Assembly (NCBI RefSeq): GCF_024323335.1
Contig: NC_066585.1
Location: 182,112,294 to 182,176,293 of the forward strand
Origin: Lathyrus oleraceus
Taxonomy: Eukaryota > Streptophyta > Magnoliopsida > Fabales > Fabaceae
Direction of reading: 5' to 3'
DNA: 64,000 nt
Positions 50,617 to 63,086 of this stretch are shown here, in pieces (position 1 is the stretch's first letter; each line of letters begins with the position of its first letter). Both the position numbers and the translations under genes were made by a program. A model generated the notes under the pieces. That model saw only the letters and a list, made by a program, of their open reading frames with translations, was not told where the DNA came from and made no database searches.

Positions 50617-51090
50617 ATGGATACCGGATGCCAATCAATGGACTTATTCCAATCTCACAAAACAAAATGGATACCGGATGCCAATCAATGGACTTATACC
50701 AATCTCCTAAAGCAAAATGAAACATGGATACCAGATGCCAATCAATGGACTTATACTAGTCTCCCAAAACAAACAGAAACAATGATACCAGATGCCAATC
50801 AATGGACTTATACTAGTCTCACAAAGCAAAGAAACAAGGATACCAGAGGCCAATCAATGGACTTATACTAGTCTCCCAAAACAAACAGAAACAATGATAC
50901 CAGATGCCAATCAATGGACTTATACTAGTCTCACAAAGCAAAGAAACAAGGATACCAGAGGCCAATCAATGGACTTATACTAGTCTCACAAAACAAAAAA
51001 ACAAGGATACCAGAGGCCAATCAATGGACTTATACTAGTCTCCTACCATATCATGGGAAACAACTGCCAATCAATGGACTTATGCTTGCC
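50617..51090. repeat. Tandem repeat of about 50-57 bp, nine copies, in Ogre-A LTR
   Basis: The core GCCAATCAATGGACTTA recurs at about 50630, 50680, 50737, 50794, 50849, 50906, 50961, 51016 and 51065. Higher-order alternation of GGATGCC, AGATGCC and AGAGGCC variants suggests block duplication. The Ogre-B LTR has three homologous copies. Confidence 0.9.
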
Positions 51091-53596
51091 TCCTCCATGG
51101 ACAAAACCAAATGTTGCAAAATAATAAACAATGTTTATGAAATGATATACAAGTAATGATGACAAATGCACAAAGGCACACTCAAGCAAATATGCACAGA
51201 TGAATCAAGTAAGCAAACAAACAAGTCAATTAGCACACACTATATACAATCAATTAGGCTCAAGCAAGGTTAGGCTTTACAGCCAACTGGAATGGGGTAT
51301 TTTGAGCTCTTAACCCTAACATTGAGAGTTAGGGTGAAGCAGATGAAATGGAGATGAGGGGTGTGCCTCATAGCTCTTATCACTGGTCAGGGAGAGCTTT
51401 ACAATGGAAAGTGTGGGAGTTCAGAAAGTTGGAACTCTTCTCCACAAATGGACTCTATAAGATCTTGGGTTATTATTCACCATGCATCAACACATGGTGT
51501 GATCAAGGTGAATGACACACTGAGTAGCAGGAGATGGATTACACATCTCTTTTATCTGCCAATTGCCTCATAAGAGGACTTTTCCTGCTTGGCACAAAAG
51601 TTAAACAATCACAAGCATTGCCTCTTAAGGAGGGCTTCAGACAGGTGCCTACCAATAACAGTAGGTCTTCCAGACTACATGAAGATTAGAGACTATACCT
51701 AAGTGGTTAAGCAACCAAGCAAAAGCAAATTTCAAATGAACTTAAAGCAACTTAGGTACCTGTGGAAACACTAAACAGATCAGTACAATACTCAGACAAT
51801 CAGACAACAGTCAATAAGCAACAGATGATCTCAATGTACAAAAATGTGTAAACCAAAAGCAAAACTCAAATGAGTTAGCATCAACCTACAAAACACACAA
51901 TGTTAGTAATCACGAGCAAACATCAATATTCACATCATGAAGCATCACCAATTATGGAACTTGAATGCTTAACCTGAAATCAAAGCTCAAATGTAAGCAA
52001 CAAACCACTAGGTCAAAGCCTAGGGTCAAAGATGGAGAAAAAAATTCAAAACAAGAGCTGAAATTTAACATGAATCAACTTCATCACATCTTGACACAGT
52101 CCAAAAGGTCTCATATCAAAATCAATCACCGAATGCATTTCATGATCAAGTGAAGTCAAGGCAACTTTAAAGCTCATATGTGATCAACATGAATGAAAAA
52201 TTCAAATCAAACCAGTAATGATTCAAATAAATCTGGAAACATTCATGCATATTCAAGACATCTAACATGATCAACATACAAAAAATCAGAAGCATTGGAC
52301 ATCATTTGGTATGGAAATCACATGGCACAAGTTGAACAAGCAAAGGTGTGACACAAATTGTCACACCAAGTTAGCACAAGCATAAAACAGCAATGCTAAT
52401 TGAGAAAAATGTCAAACTAAAACCAACATGTCAAGCAATGTGTCTAGTTTCATCATGCAAAATTTCACATTCATTGGATAAGAAACAAGCATTTCACAAA
52501 GAGATAAGCAAGGCAAGGTCAAACAAACATATGTACTCAAACATCCTAGCACAAATCAATTTTTCAGCCAGGCACAACTTTCCAATTTATGCTCATAAAC
52601 AACTAGACAACATGAGGAGAACATAGCAAAAAAATGGGATCAAATTGGTGCATTTTCCTATTTTATATGATTTTTCTAAGTTGATGGAAAAATTGAAAAT
52701 AAAAAATGAGCATAGCATAAAAAATGGGGGGGAAAATGGATAAATGATGAAGCATTTGAAAATATTGCACCGGCCAGGAATCGAATCAGGTTAACATTCA
52801 AAAGTGCGTGCTCAATCAAAACGACGTCGTATGGCCTAAACCCTAGCGCGCCAAAACACTCGTAGCTAATTTGAAATTTTCGTAGCTAAATTGAAGCAAT
52901 ATCCTAGCAGATTCTGGAAATGAAGAAGTTCAAGGTTGAAGATGAAGATCATGATGATCTTCATCTGGATTTTCCAGATTTTTCAAAACACGTCCAAAAA
53001 TCAAAATCAAGCACAGCATTCGAATCCTCATCACATGTACATCAAGAATCCATAATCATTTCATGCAAAAACTTCACAACAAGTTCAGATCGAAGGAAAA
53101 CTTAAATGACATCAAAACTTTAAACAAGCATAACTTCATGTACAATGCATCATTTCACACGATTCAAAGCTCAGATTCATCAGCATGTTTAGATCTACAA
53201 CAACATAGCAAAGGATTTCAAAAATAAGAGATTCGAATTGTGACCTCTTGAAGTGCAGAAGCTGGAATTCGTGCTATCCAAGACTTGAAATGATCAAAAG
53301 CTTCCCTGTGATGCTTGTATAGATGATTGGAGGAGAGATTGAAGTTCAATTGCACACGAATCCAACAGATTTTGAAGTCACCATGGATGCTTCAAGCTTC
53401 GAGTATGGCTCAATATGGCACGGTTTCCTTTGATTCCACGTTCAAATCTTCTCAAAAACACCTCAGGAGCATGAATCAACCAAGAGAAAGTGTTCTTGTT
53501 TGAAGAAATTGCAAAGAAAATTGAGAGAAAAGTTTTGAGAATTTTTGGATCTAGATCTGAAATTCAATGTTAATGACCAAAATAGTTATGCTTAAC

Positions 53597-53604
53597 CTTA
53601 TATA
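53597..53604 (-). promoter_or_regulatory. Putative TATA box of the Ogre-A LTR
   Basis: The - strand reads TATATAAG about 1.13 kb from the U3 end, at a position comparable to the Ogre-B TATA box. Confidence 0.5.
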
Positions 53605-54735
53605 TGCCATGCTAATCATGCTGTAATCATGTTTAAGCCTAATGCAAATGAGATTAATCACTTATGAGGTGTATGTGCAAAAATGGTTTTTCACCTTATG
53701 CATGGAATGCATGTGTGAACAGTACACGAATCTCATCCATTTTCACTTAAAATCAAATTTTAAAACCAATGGTAATGGCAAAAAGTTCAAAGAATGCACC
53801 ATTTTTAAACTTTGTAATTTCCTTCCAAAAAACCAATGGATTAACAAGTGATCATGTGATGACAATTCATGTAATGTGATGCATGATTTGGAAATTAGAG
53901 GTCAAGAGGAGAATATTGCAAAAAGAACCACTCATTTTGGAGCTTTGGTTGAAAAGTTATGCTCATTTGAAGTCCCATGCACACTTTGCCATGATTTGAT
54001 CATATCTCATTAACCACACATTAGAAATCCATGATCTTGGACATTTTGGAAATGGGAGAGAAAGATCTACAACTTTCATGTTCAACAAAATTCCATTTGA
54101 AGCTTTCTTGATGATGTAATATTAAGTTGAAGTTGGTTCAAAATCTTTCCATTTTTGGAAAGTTCAAATTATAGGTCACTTGCTATTTTTGGAAATTCTT
54201 GACCTGACTTCAAATTCTTCAATGTGAGGGTTTGAAATGTCAAATGAAACTTGTTTGAACATGAATGAAGTATTTCTAATCACTTCCCCCCTCCAAATCC
54301 ACAGTTGACTTTGCAGTTGACTTTCTAGGTCTTCAGTTGACTTGGAAATGTTCTGATGAAATTCAAGCCTCTACCACTTGGGATTTTGCTTCAAAATGAC
54401 ATCATAGCTCATATGAACTCTTGATAATGATTGTGGGGTCCAAATCTCAAGAATAACCACCATCTATTGCTCAATGAATGCCTTTGATTGCCTTGACCTA
54501 TTAATGCTTCATCTGCAAGACAAAGGTTAGATGACATATTTTTGTACTTTTTGGTTAGTGATAAAAAGAAAAGCAATGATATACAAATGCAAGGAATGCT
54601 TGGTGATCAAGAACCACTCTCAAAAAGATGACCCACCCACAGGGAAGGAAGCAAGGTGTCCAATGATCCTTGAGGCAATGAAATGTTATGATATGATGCC
54701 ATGAGGGATCTTAGGGACAAAATTGGGATCTTACA

Positions 54736-54748
54736 GATGCCCCTATTT
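54736..54748 (-). other. Polypurine tract of Ogre-A
   Basis: The - strand reads AAATAGGGGCATC directly before the LTR start TGTAAGATCCC. Confidence 0.85.
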
Positions 54749-57700
54749 AAGGTCATTCTAGCCGGAGAAGTGAAGGTTAAAATCTTCATCTCGACGCGGT
54801 AGAATGGGCTTAAATAACAGTAATGAGACAAATTTTGGTCCCTAGGGGACCTCATGATGCAAATGTATGCATGTAAAAGAAACAAACTATGTGGGGAATA
54901 TGGGTCCACAAAGAAAAAAAAGACGATCCATCGGAGTAATACACTCACCAGGAACCAAAGACTCTAACAGGACTCTCATGGGGATAAGAACAAGAAAAAA
55001 GAATGCATGAGCAGGACACGACTCTGAATTAGGGGAAACTGACGCTGCGTGAACAGGACACGACTGGACTGGAGACCTCATTGGGGAGCAAAGGACTCAA
55101 ACTGGGGAGAAAAGAGAATTCCAAAGGGAGACACATCCATCGGAAAGACTCAAGCTGACTCAAACTATCCACGAAGGATACTTCGGATGAAAATCCGGAC
55201 TCGGACTGGGGAAAAAGATTCACAGAATCTCCCTGCCGGGGAAAACTGCATATATTAGGGAAAACGCCAATACAGCAGAAGGGTAAAATCACAACGAAAA
55301 CTCCACTGGGGAATGTATAACAAAGAGACTCTCCTGGGGAAAAACTGCAAGATGAGGTGTTACCGGCTACTGGGTAACAAACTCAAAGAGACATGCGATC
55401 TAAACACCGGTTACTGGGTGAAAGAACAACAAGCTCAGGAAGAATGAATATCTAAGACCGGTATAAGGGTGAGAGATATCAATCAACCAAACATCTGAGA
55501 AAGACCTGAAAAAGGTACATCAACTCAGGAAAATGTGACTTCACAGGGGACCAAGGTCATAATAGGGAGCAGAAAGGAAGGAACATCAGGGATACCGGTT
55601 ACTGGGTATATAATAGGTGACCGACCAAAGCGTGAATTGGTATATATGCCAAAACACTCATCATCCGAAAGGAGGGCTTGAAAAAGCAAATCGATACAGG
55701 ATGGACATTCGAATCCGCAACGGGGAAACGAATCTTACTCGGCTGGGGAAAAAACCCAAAGAGCGCATGAGATATAATATCCATTACCGTCAGAACGTGG
55801 ATAGTACACTCGCATGAGATATATTATCTATTACCTTCAGAACGTAGATAGTATACTCGCATGGAAGGAAACACCAGGGATACCGGTTACTGGGTATATA
55901 ATAGGTGACCGACCGAAAAGAGAGACAATCGTTACCAACACCAACAGGGTAAACGAAAGGTAACTCACAGGGGATAAATTGCAAGCATCCGACAATCATC
56001 CAAGAGAACAAAGAAATATTCGGTTCCACAAAGAAACACGAATCTTACTCGACTGGGGAAACACAACAGGCTTCGACCGAATAGTGCATGAGATATATTA
56101 TCCATTACCGTCAGAACGTGGATAACATACTCGCATGGAAAATTATCCACAACCGGTTACTGGGTTAATAAAGGATAAATCGACCGAAAAGAAAGGCATC
56201 AGGATACCAAAACTAGGTATATAAAGATGACCGATCAAGGGGAGCAACAATCATTACCGGCAAAAGGGTAAATGAAAGAGAAACTCACTAGGGATACATT
56301 GATAAACATTAATGATCCAGGGAACAAATCACTGGCATACGGTGAAAGGACCCGCTGAGGATAAAATTGCTAGCATCCGACAATTATCCACAAGGAAAGA
56401 TCTGCTGAGGATACAATTGCTAGCATACGGCAATTACCCAAAAGCAAACACGGAATATCAACATCGAATACTGGATGAAGATAACCACAAAGAGTAACCA
56501 TCATTAGTTAGGATGAACAACAAGGTTAACTCTGCAAAAGGGAGAAATTAGGATTTACAACTACCGAATACGGGGTAGAAGACCAAAGACTCTGGTTGAG
56601 GATAAAATTGCTATCATACGGCAATTATCCACAAGAAAGCACAGACTCCGTCAGGGAGACAACAACAACATAGGATTTACAACTACCGAATACAGGGTAG
56701 AAGACCAGAAAATCCACCATCAACCAGAATGAACCACAAAGGTTACCTCTGCTAGGGGATAAAAGTAGGATTTATAACTACCGAATACATGGTAGAAAAC
56801 CAACAACTCTCTGCGTGGGGAATGAAAGAATCACAACTCCGCACGGGGAAACAAAATAGGGTTTAGAATAAACCACCAACTGCTGGAGAGCAAGAAAAAA
56901 TAATATTTACGACTACCGAATACGGGGTAGAAGACCATCGACTCTTGCTGAGGAACAAAGAAATGTTCACAAACACCTATTCCACAAAAGGGAAAAAAGG
57001 TAAACAGGATTTACAACTACCGGGTACTAGGTAGAAAACCAACAACTCTCCTGAGGAATAAAAGGTATATAACCACAAATTCCGCCGAGAAGAAAGGGGA
57101 ACATAGGACTTACAACTACCGGTTACTGGGTAGAGGCCCAAAATAATTCCGCTGGGGATAAGATGAACTATTGCCGGTTACTGGGCAATTCATTCATTTA
57201 TTCCACAGGGAAGCACAAAAGACAGTTGAAATATGCCAATTCAGGATCAAACCAAAAAGGCAAACTGAATCAAGACTCATCCTAATGAGGATATAACTCA
57301 GTAGGAAGATCCATCCCACTTATATGTGTTGGGAGGAACGGAAAAAACCGTCATCCACGAGGATATATCTCAGTGGGGAATTGCAGAAGGAAAGACAAAC
57401 ACTTTCTGCTTATGAGGCTGACTCTATATTGAGAGATTAGACACCCGACATCTGCTTGAGAAGATCTACTAGAGAGATCTATATCACCATTAGCAGGAGA
57501 TAACAAACAAAAGATATATGGCAAAAAATGCAACATGAATATCTGAATGTTGAAAGTATGCATGAATATGCGTAATTTATGTTTGATGAATGCTGACAAA
57601 ACAGACATGTCTAACACAAACAGGCCCAGGAATCAAACGCCCGGTACTACACTTCCAGAGGAAAAATCCAAAGAAATCCAACTGGAAAGCCAATCTGCTG

Positions 57701-59160
57701 GAGATCTGACTGCTAAAAGCAAAGATCTGCGGGGAAGCAAGAGATCAGAGATATCAAAGAAATCACAAAAATCTCTGAGTGATGGATCATCAATCAACCC
57801 AACTAGGGAACAGAAGTTCACAACAGGAAGAAACTGCCACAAAAACAAATCTGTTGAGGAAAAGGAGAAATCCCGAGATTTCTGCAGGGGGATCCTCAGT
57901 ATCAACTGGGAAACAAGAGTTCACTGCACAAGCAAGAACCGCTGAAGAGAACAAAACACATAAGTAGAATATGGCCGCACAAGCAACTCTACTGGGGATA
58001 CTATCAGCCACTCCATTGGGGATAAACCCACTGAGGGAAAAATAGATCACACAAGTAGATTCTGCCACAAGCCACTCTACTGGGGATCAAAAGCATCAGG
58101 AAATCAACCAAATCTACGAATGATAGATCACCAACCAACCCAACCGGGGAACAGAAGCTTACAACAGGCAGAAACCGCCACAAAAGCAACTTTGTTGAGG
58201 ATAACAACTCTGTTGGAGATGCTGCAGGGAAATCATGAAACTTCTGCAGGGAAACATCACAGACACAATCCACCGTACCACAAATCTACTGGCGAAATAT
58301 CTGAGAAAGAGAAGGAGAGTTGGGGATCAACCTCCAAATGCTGAACCTTCTAAGAAGAAACCCACAACTACCGAGGAGGAAATAATCACTGCTCTGCTGA
58401 AGGGATAAGAGGTGAAAACCTCAACAAGCACACTGATGGAGAAATATAGCATAGATGAAGTATATCATATCAACAACTCCACTGGCGACTATACTGAGGA
58501 AACAGACGAAGTCCCGGGATGTCAACCCACCAACTACCGAATCTTCCAAAAGGAAAGCACCCATGCTGGGGAGAGAATATTGTTGGAGAGGATTGTGAAG
58601 TTCTCAACAAACACTCTGCTCTGGGAACAAAATCTCAACAGAAGCTCTGCTTAGGGAACAACCCTAACAACAATCTGGATAAAGAGGATACAACCAATGC
58701 CAAGAATACGAACAAATGTCTTACCCTGTTGGAAATCATGCCACCCTTGGGAGAGCACTGAGAAATTCTTAAGTATCCTTTTATCATTGTGAATGTTCAC
58801 TTTGTTTTAAAAAAATTTTGAAAAATTTTTATTTGTTTAAAACAATGACATTTTATCAGTTAAAACATGCAAAACATTTGTTGATTTGAAACAAATAAGA
58901 GTGCAAATAATTGGATAAAAACTCAAATTGATTTGATGGAATGGTAGTCTGCGAATGGCAAGACTCCATAGATCTGTACAAATTTGAAATCAGTGATATA
59001 TATTGGAAGAGGGCTACATTGAACATAATGATCCTTTCTCTACCAATTTGAATTCGATGTATTCGAAGCTTCAGTTGGCAACGAATCAAGAATCTCTGAC
59101 GAAAGGACAACTGTGGAACAGAAAGTCTTGTCAGGATGCAGTTACTTGCCAAATCCTTAG
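54749..59160. other. Ogre-A 3' untranslated region, mosaic of short diverged repeats
   Basis: No coding domain is seen. Recurrent modules include ACCGGTTACTGGGTATATAA (about 55590, 55880), a 51-bp tandem pair around GCATGAGATATAATATCC and ACTCGCATG (55765-55862, again at 56087), and ACTACCGAATACGGGGTAGA with variants (about 56560, 56680, 56780, 56910, 57020, 57115). It is the counterpart of the Ogre-B 3' UTR but almost unalignable to it by eye. Confidence 0.8.
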
Positions 59161-59320
59161 TTTTTGCCTAGATTGCCCCAGGGTGAGGTACTCAATCTAG
59201 CGGGATGCAAATTCACTTTTTTTTCATGTCTCTAACTTTTTCCTGGATCGTCCTTTCGGGTTTTCCACCGAGACGCTCATTTTTGCCTAAGCCGCCCTTT
59301 CGGGTTTTCAACTTAGCGAG
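59161..59320 (-). ncRNA. Tandem hairpin array 3' of integrase, Ogre-A (three units)
   Basis: Units follow the same scheme as 39528-39725. Arms are CTAGATTG/CAATCTAG (59168-59200, 8 bp perfect), a weak TGG/CCA unit (59244-59267), and CTAAG/CTTAG (59287-59316). Units 2 and 3 enclose TCCTTTCGGG and CCCTTTCGGG, which in the sense RNA read CCC-GAAA-GGR. The array lies 35 bp beyond the integrase stop. Confidence 0.6.
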
Positions 59321-59354
59321 CTATTCTGTTTTTCTTTTATACTTTTCTTTTTTT

Positions 59355-62300
59355 TTAGGCAAAGTATTTCTTGACTGCATCTGAATTCACAGGACGAGTG
59401 AAATCCTCCCCATCCATTGTTGTAAGCATCAAAGCTCCGCCTGAAAAGGCTCTCTTAACAACATATGGACCTTCATAGTTTGGAGTCCACTTGCCCCTGG
59501 AATCGGGCGCGAAAGACAAGACTTTCTTGAGCACGAGGTCCCCTTCTCGGAACACACGAGGTTTGACCTTCTTATCGAATGCTTTCTTCATTCTCTACTG
59601 ATATAACTGACCATGACACATGGCAGTCAATCGCTTCTCTTCAATCAAATTCAACTGGTCATAATGACTCTGAATCCATTCAGCATCAGTCAACTTGGCT
59701 TCCATCAAGACTCTCATTGATGGGATCTCCACCTCTACTGGGAGAACAGCCTCAATGCCGTAAACAAGAGAAAAAAGGGGTTGCCCCTGTTGAAGTGCGG
59801 ACAGATGTATGATACCCATGCAAAGCAAATGGCAGCATCTCATGCCAATCTTTGTACGTAACTGTCATCTTCTGGATAATCTTCTTGATATTCTTGTTAG
59901 CAGCTTCAACAGCCCCATTCATCTTTGGTCAGTAAGGAGAGGAGTTATGGTGTGCAATCTTGAACTCAACGCACAATTCTTCCATCATTTTGTTATTCAG
60001 ATTAGATCCATTATCAGTAATGATCTTATCAGGCACACCATAACGACAAATAAGCTGATTCTTGATAAACTTCACGACCACCTGCCTGGTCACATTCGCA
60101 TATGAAGCTGCTTCAACCCATTTGGTGAAGTAATCAATTGCTACGAGAATAAACCTGTGTCCGTTGGACGCCTTCGGTTCAATCATGCCGATCATGTCAA
60201 TTCCCCACATAGAGAAAGGCCATGGTGATGAAATCACATTCAGAAGTGTCGGAGGAATATGAATCTTGTCCGCATAAATCTGACACTTGTGGCATTTCTT
60301 CACATATTTGCAGCAGTCAGACTCCATTGTCATCCAATAGTAGCCTGCTCTCAGCATCTTTCTAGCCATGGCATGTCCATTGGAATGAGTACCAAATGAA
60401 CCCTCATGGACCTCAGTCATCAACAGGTTTGCCTCGTGTCTTTCCACGCATCTGAGCAAAACCATGTCAAAATTTCTCTTATACAGCACTTCACCGCTGA
60501 GGTAGAAACTGCCTGACAACCTTCTCAAAGTCTTCATATCTTTCACAGATGCCCCAGGCGGGTAGACCTGGTTCTACAGGAAATTCTTGATATCAAAATA
60601 CCAAGGCTTGTCATCATTTACTTCTTCAACTGCAAACACGTGAGCTGGTCTATCCAAGCGCATCACGGTAATATTGGGAACTTCATTCCAATACTTGACT
60701 ACAATCATCGAAGCAAGCGTAGCAAGCGCATCTGCCATCCGATTATCCTCTCGAGGAATATGATGAAAGTCAACTTCTGTAAAGAACGTTGAAATCCTCC
60801 TCGCATAATCTCTATACGGAATGAGACCAGGTTGATTCGTTTCCCATTCTCCCTTGATCTGATTGACAACCAAGGCCGAATCACCATACACATCAAGATG
60901 CTTGATTCTCAAATCAATACATTCTTCCAGTCCCATAATACAGGCCTCATATTCAGCCATATTATTCGTGCATTTGAAAGTTAGCCTTGCTGTAAAAGGA
61001 ATATGTGTGCCATGAGGAGTAATGATTACTGCCCCAATTCCATTTCCAAACTGATTTACAGCGCCATCAAACACCATCGTCCATCTGGAACCAGGTTCCG
61101 GACTTTCATCAAGTGTAGGCTCATCACAATCTTTCATTTTCAAATACAGAATCTCCTCATCTGGGAAGTCGTACTGAACAGACTGATGATCTTCAATCGG
61201 CTGGTGCGCTAAATGGTCAGCCAGGATACTACCTTTGATAGCTTTCTGAGCTCGATACTCGATATCATACTCAGACAACAACATCTGCCAACGGGCAATC
61301 CTCCAAGTTAAAGCAGGCTTATCGAAAATATACTTGATCGGATCCATTCGGGATATCAACCAAGTTGTATGATTTATCATGTACTGGCATAAACGCTTAG
61401 CAGCCCAAGCCAAAGCACAACACGTCTTCTCAAGCATAGAGTATCGAGACTCACAATCAGTGAACTTCTTACTGAGGTAGTAGATAGCTGATTCTTTCTT
61501 CCCTGATTCGTCTTGTTGACCGAGTACACAACCCATCGAATCTTCAAGCACAGTCAAATACATGATCAGAGGTCTTCCTTCTACAGGTGGAGACAAGATC
61601 GGAGATTCAGACAGATACTCTTTGATACTGTCAAAAGCATTCTGGCAATCCTCGGTCCAATCATGAGACTGATCTTTCCGTAGGAGCTTGAATATCGGCG
61701 CACATGTGGCAGTCATGTGGGATATAAATCTGGAAATATAGTTCAAGCGGCCAAGAAAACCTCAGACTTGCTTCTCAGTTTTGGGCGCATGCATTTCTTG
61801 TATTGCTTTGACCTTTGCAGGATCAACTTCAATACCTCTCTCGCTGACTACAAAACCCAACAACTTGCCGGAACAGACTCCAAATGTACATTTGTTCGGA
61901 TTCAGACGAAGCTTGTACTTCCTCAAACGCTGAAAAAGCTTCAACAAATGCTCAACATGTTCAACTTCCGTTCGGGACTTAGCAATCATATCATCGACAT
62001 AGACCTCTATCTCCTTGTGCATCATATCATGAAACAGGGTAGTCATAGCACGTTGATACGTGGCTCCGGCGTTCTTCAAACCGAAGGGCATCACTCGATA
62101 ACAGAATGTTCCCCAAGGTGTGATGAATGTTGTCTTCTCCATATCCTCGGGTGCCATCTTGATCTGGTTATATCCGGAAAATCCATCCATAAATGAGAAG
62201 ACTTTGAATTTAGTTGTACTATCTACCAGCATATCAATGTGTGGTAGAGGGAAATCATCTTTCGGACTAGCTTTATTCAAATCTCTGTAATCAACACACA

Positions 62301-62818
62301 TACGGACTTTTCTGTCTTTCTTAGGCACAGGCACAATGTTGGCCACCCATAGAGGATATGTAGAAGTCACCAGAAACCCCGCATCAATTTGCTTCTGAAC
62401 TTCCTCTTTGATCTTCACTGTCATATCTAGATGAGTTCTTCTGAGCTTCTGCTTCACAGGCACGCACTCAGGCTTCAAAGGCAGGAAATGTTGCACAATA
62501 TCTGTATCTAGACCTGGCATGTCTTCATACGACCAAGCAAAGATATCGGAATATTCTCGTAGCAAACTGATCAACCCCTTCTTGACAGACTCTTCAAGAA
62601 GTGCCCCAATCTTCACCATACGAACACAATCTTCAGACCCCAAGTTGACTGTTTCCAGATCTTCGAGATGCGGCTGAATGATCTTCTTCTCGTGCTCAAG
62701 GAGACGGGAAATCTCGTCAGGAATCCCCTCAACATCATCTTCCCCTGCCTCAAATACAGGGAATTCAAAATTGGGAGATGGCGTTGAATCATTATGTTCA
62801 ATGGGTTTTAGAATCAAC
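59355..62818 (-). pseudogene. Ogre-A pol: RT, RNase H, integrase (four stops, one frameshift)
   Basis: After the predicted intron, RT runs from 62818: DIFAWSYEDMPGLD, KVRMCVDYRDLNKASPKDDF, FMDGFSGYNQIKM, TFCYRVMPFGLKNAGATYQ and catalytic VYVDDMIAKS. A TGA at 61762 precedes GFLGRLNYISRF. Two RNase H regions are apparent: the gypsy type (YLSKKFTDCESRYS) and a second one (MVFDGAVNQFGNGIGAVI, NMAEYEACIMGLEECIDL), typical of Tat/Ogre elements with an archaeal-type RNase H. A TAG at 60574 precedes integrase: CHKCQIYADKIH, DMIGMIEPKASNGHRF, TDNGSNLNN, a TGA at 59929, NGAVEAANK, a +1 shift in an A run near 59772, a TAG at 59595 and the C-terminal VLKKVLSFAPDSRGKWTPNYEG. Non-functional as read. Confidence 0.93.
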
Positions 62819-63086
62819 CTGCATAATGATTTTGGTTAATGAAAAACTTTAGAATTTAAACAAACAAATCATTATGCAGATGAAAAAGGATGCTTTTATT
62901 CTTGTTTTTTAGGGTTTTTTGTGATCATTGATTTCATGCAAAAAGCAAAAAGTGAAAACAAATGGGAAAACAAATGTTTAACAATGCATTAATTGAATGA
63001 AATATCATTGTATAAATGTTGCCAACAATGTCATCACTTCTCCTTTTGGCATGGGAGAAGGGTTTTGAACAAAGTGAACAAATTAC
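62819..63086 (-). other. Predicted Ogre intron between protease and RT, Ogre-A
   Basis: On the - strand, donor AC|GTAATTTG lies at 63087/63086 (the stop TAA is within the donor) and acceptor TTATGCAG ends at 62819. Splicing removes 268 bp and joins the AIHKST frame directly to the RT frame starting LILKPIEHN. Ogre elements are known to carry an intron here. Confidence 0.75.

Larger units (their letters stand above)
49874..54735 (-). repeat. Ogre-A 3' LTR, main part
   Basis: It continues 30906-31180 after the Ogre-B insertion and ends ATCTTACA at 54735. It shares blocks with the Ogre-B LTR, for example CTTAACCCTAACATTGAGAG (51310), but is clearly a different subfamily. It has a - strand TATA box at 53597-53604. 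Small ORFs inside have no domains. Confidence 0.9.
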
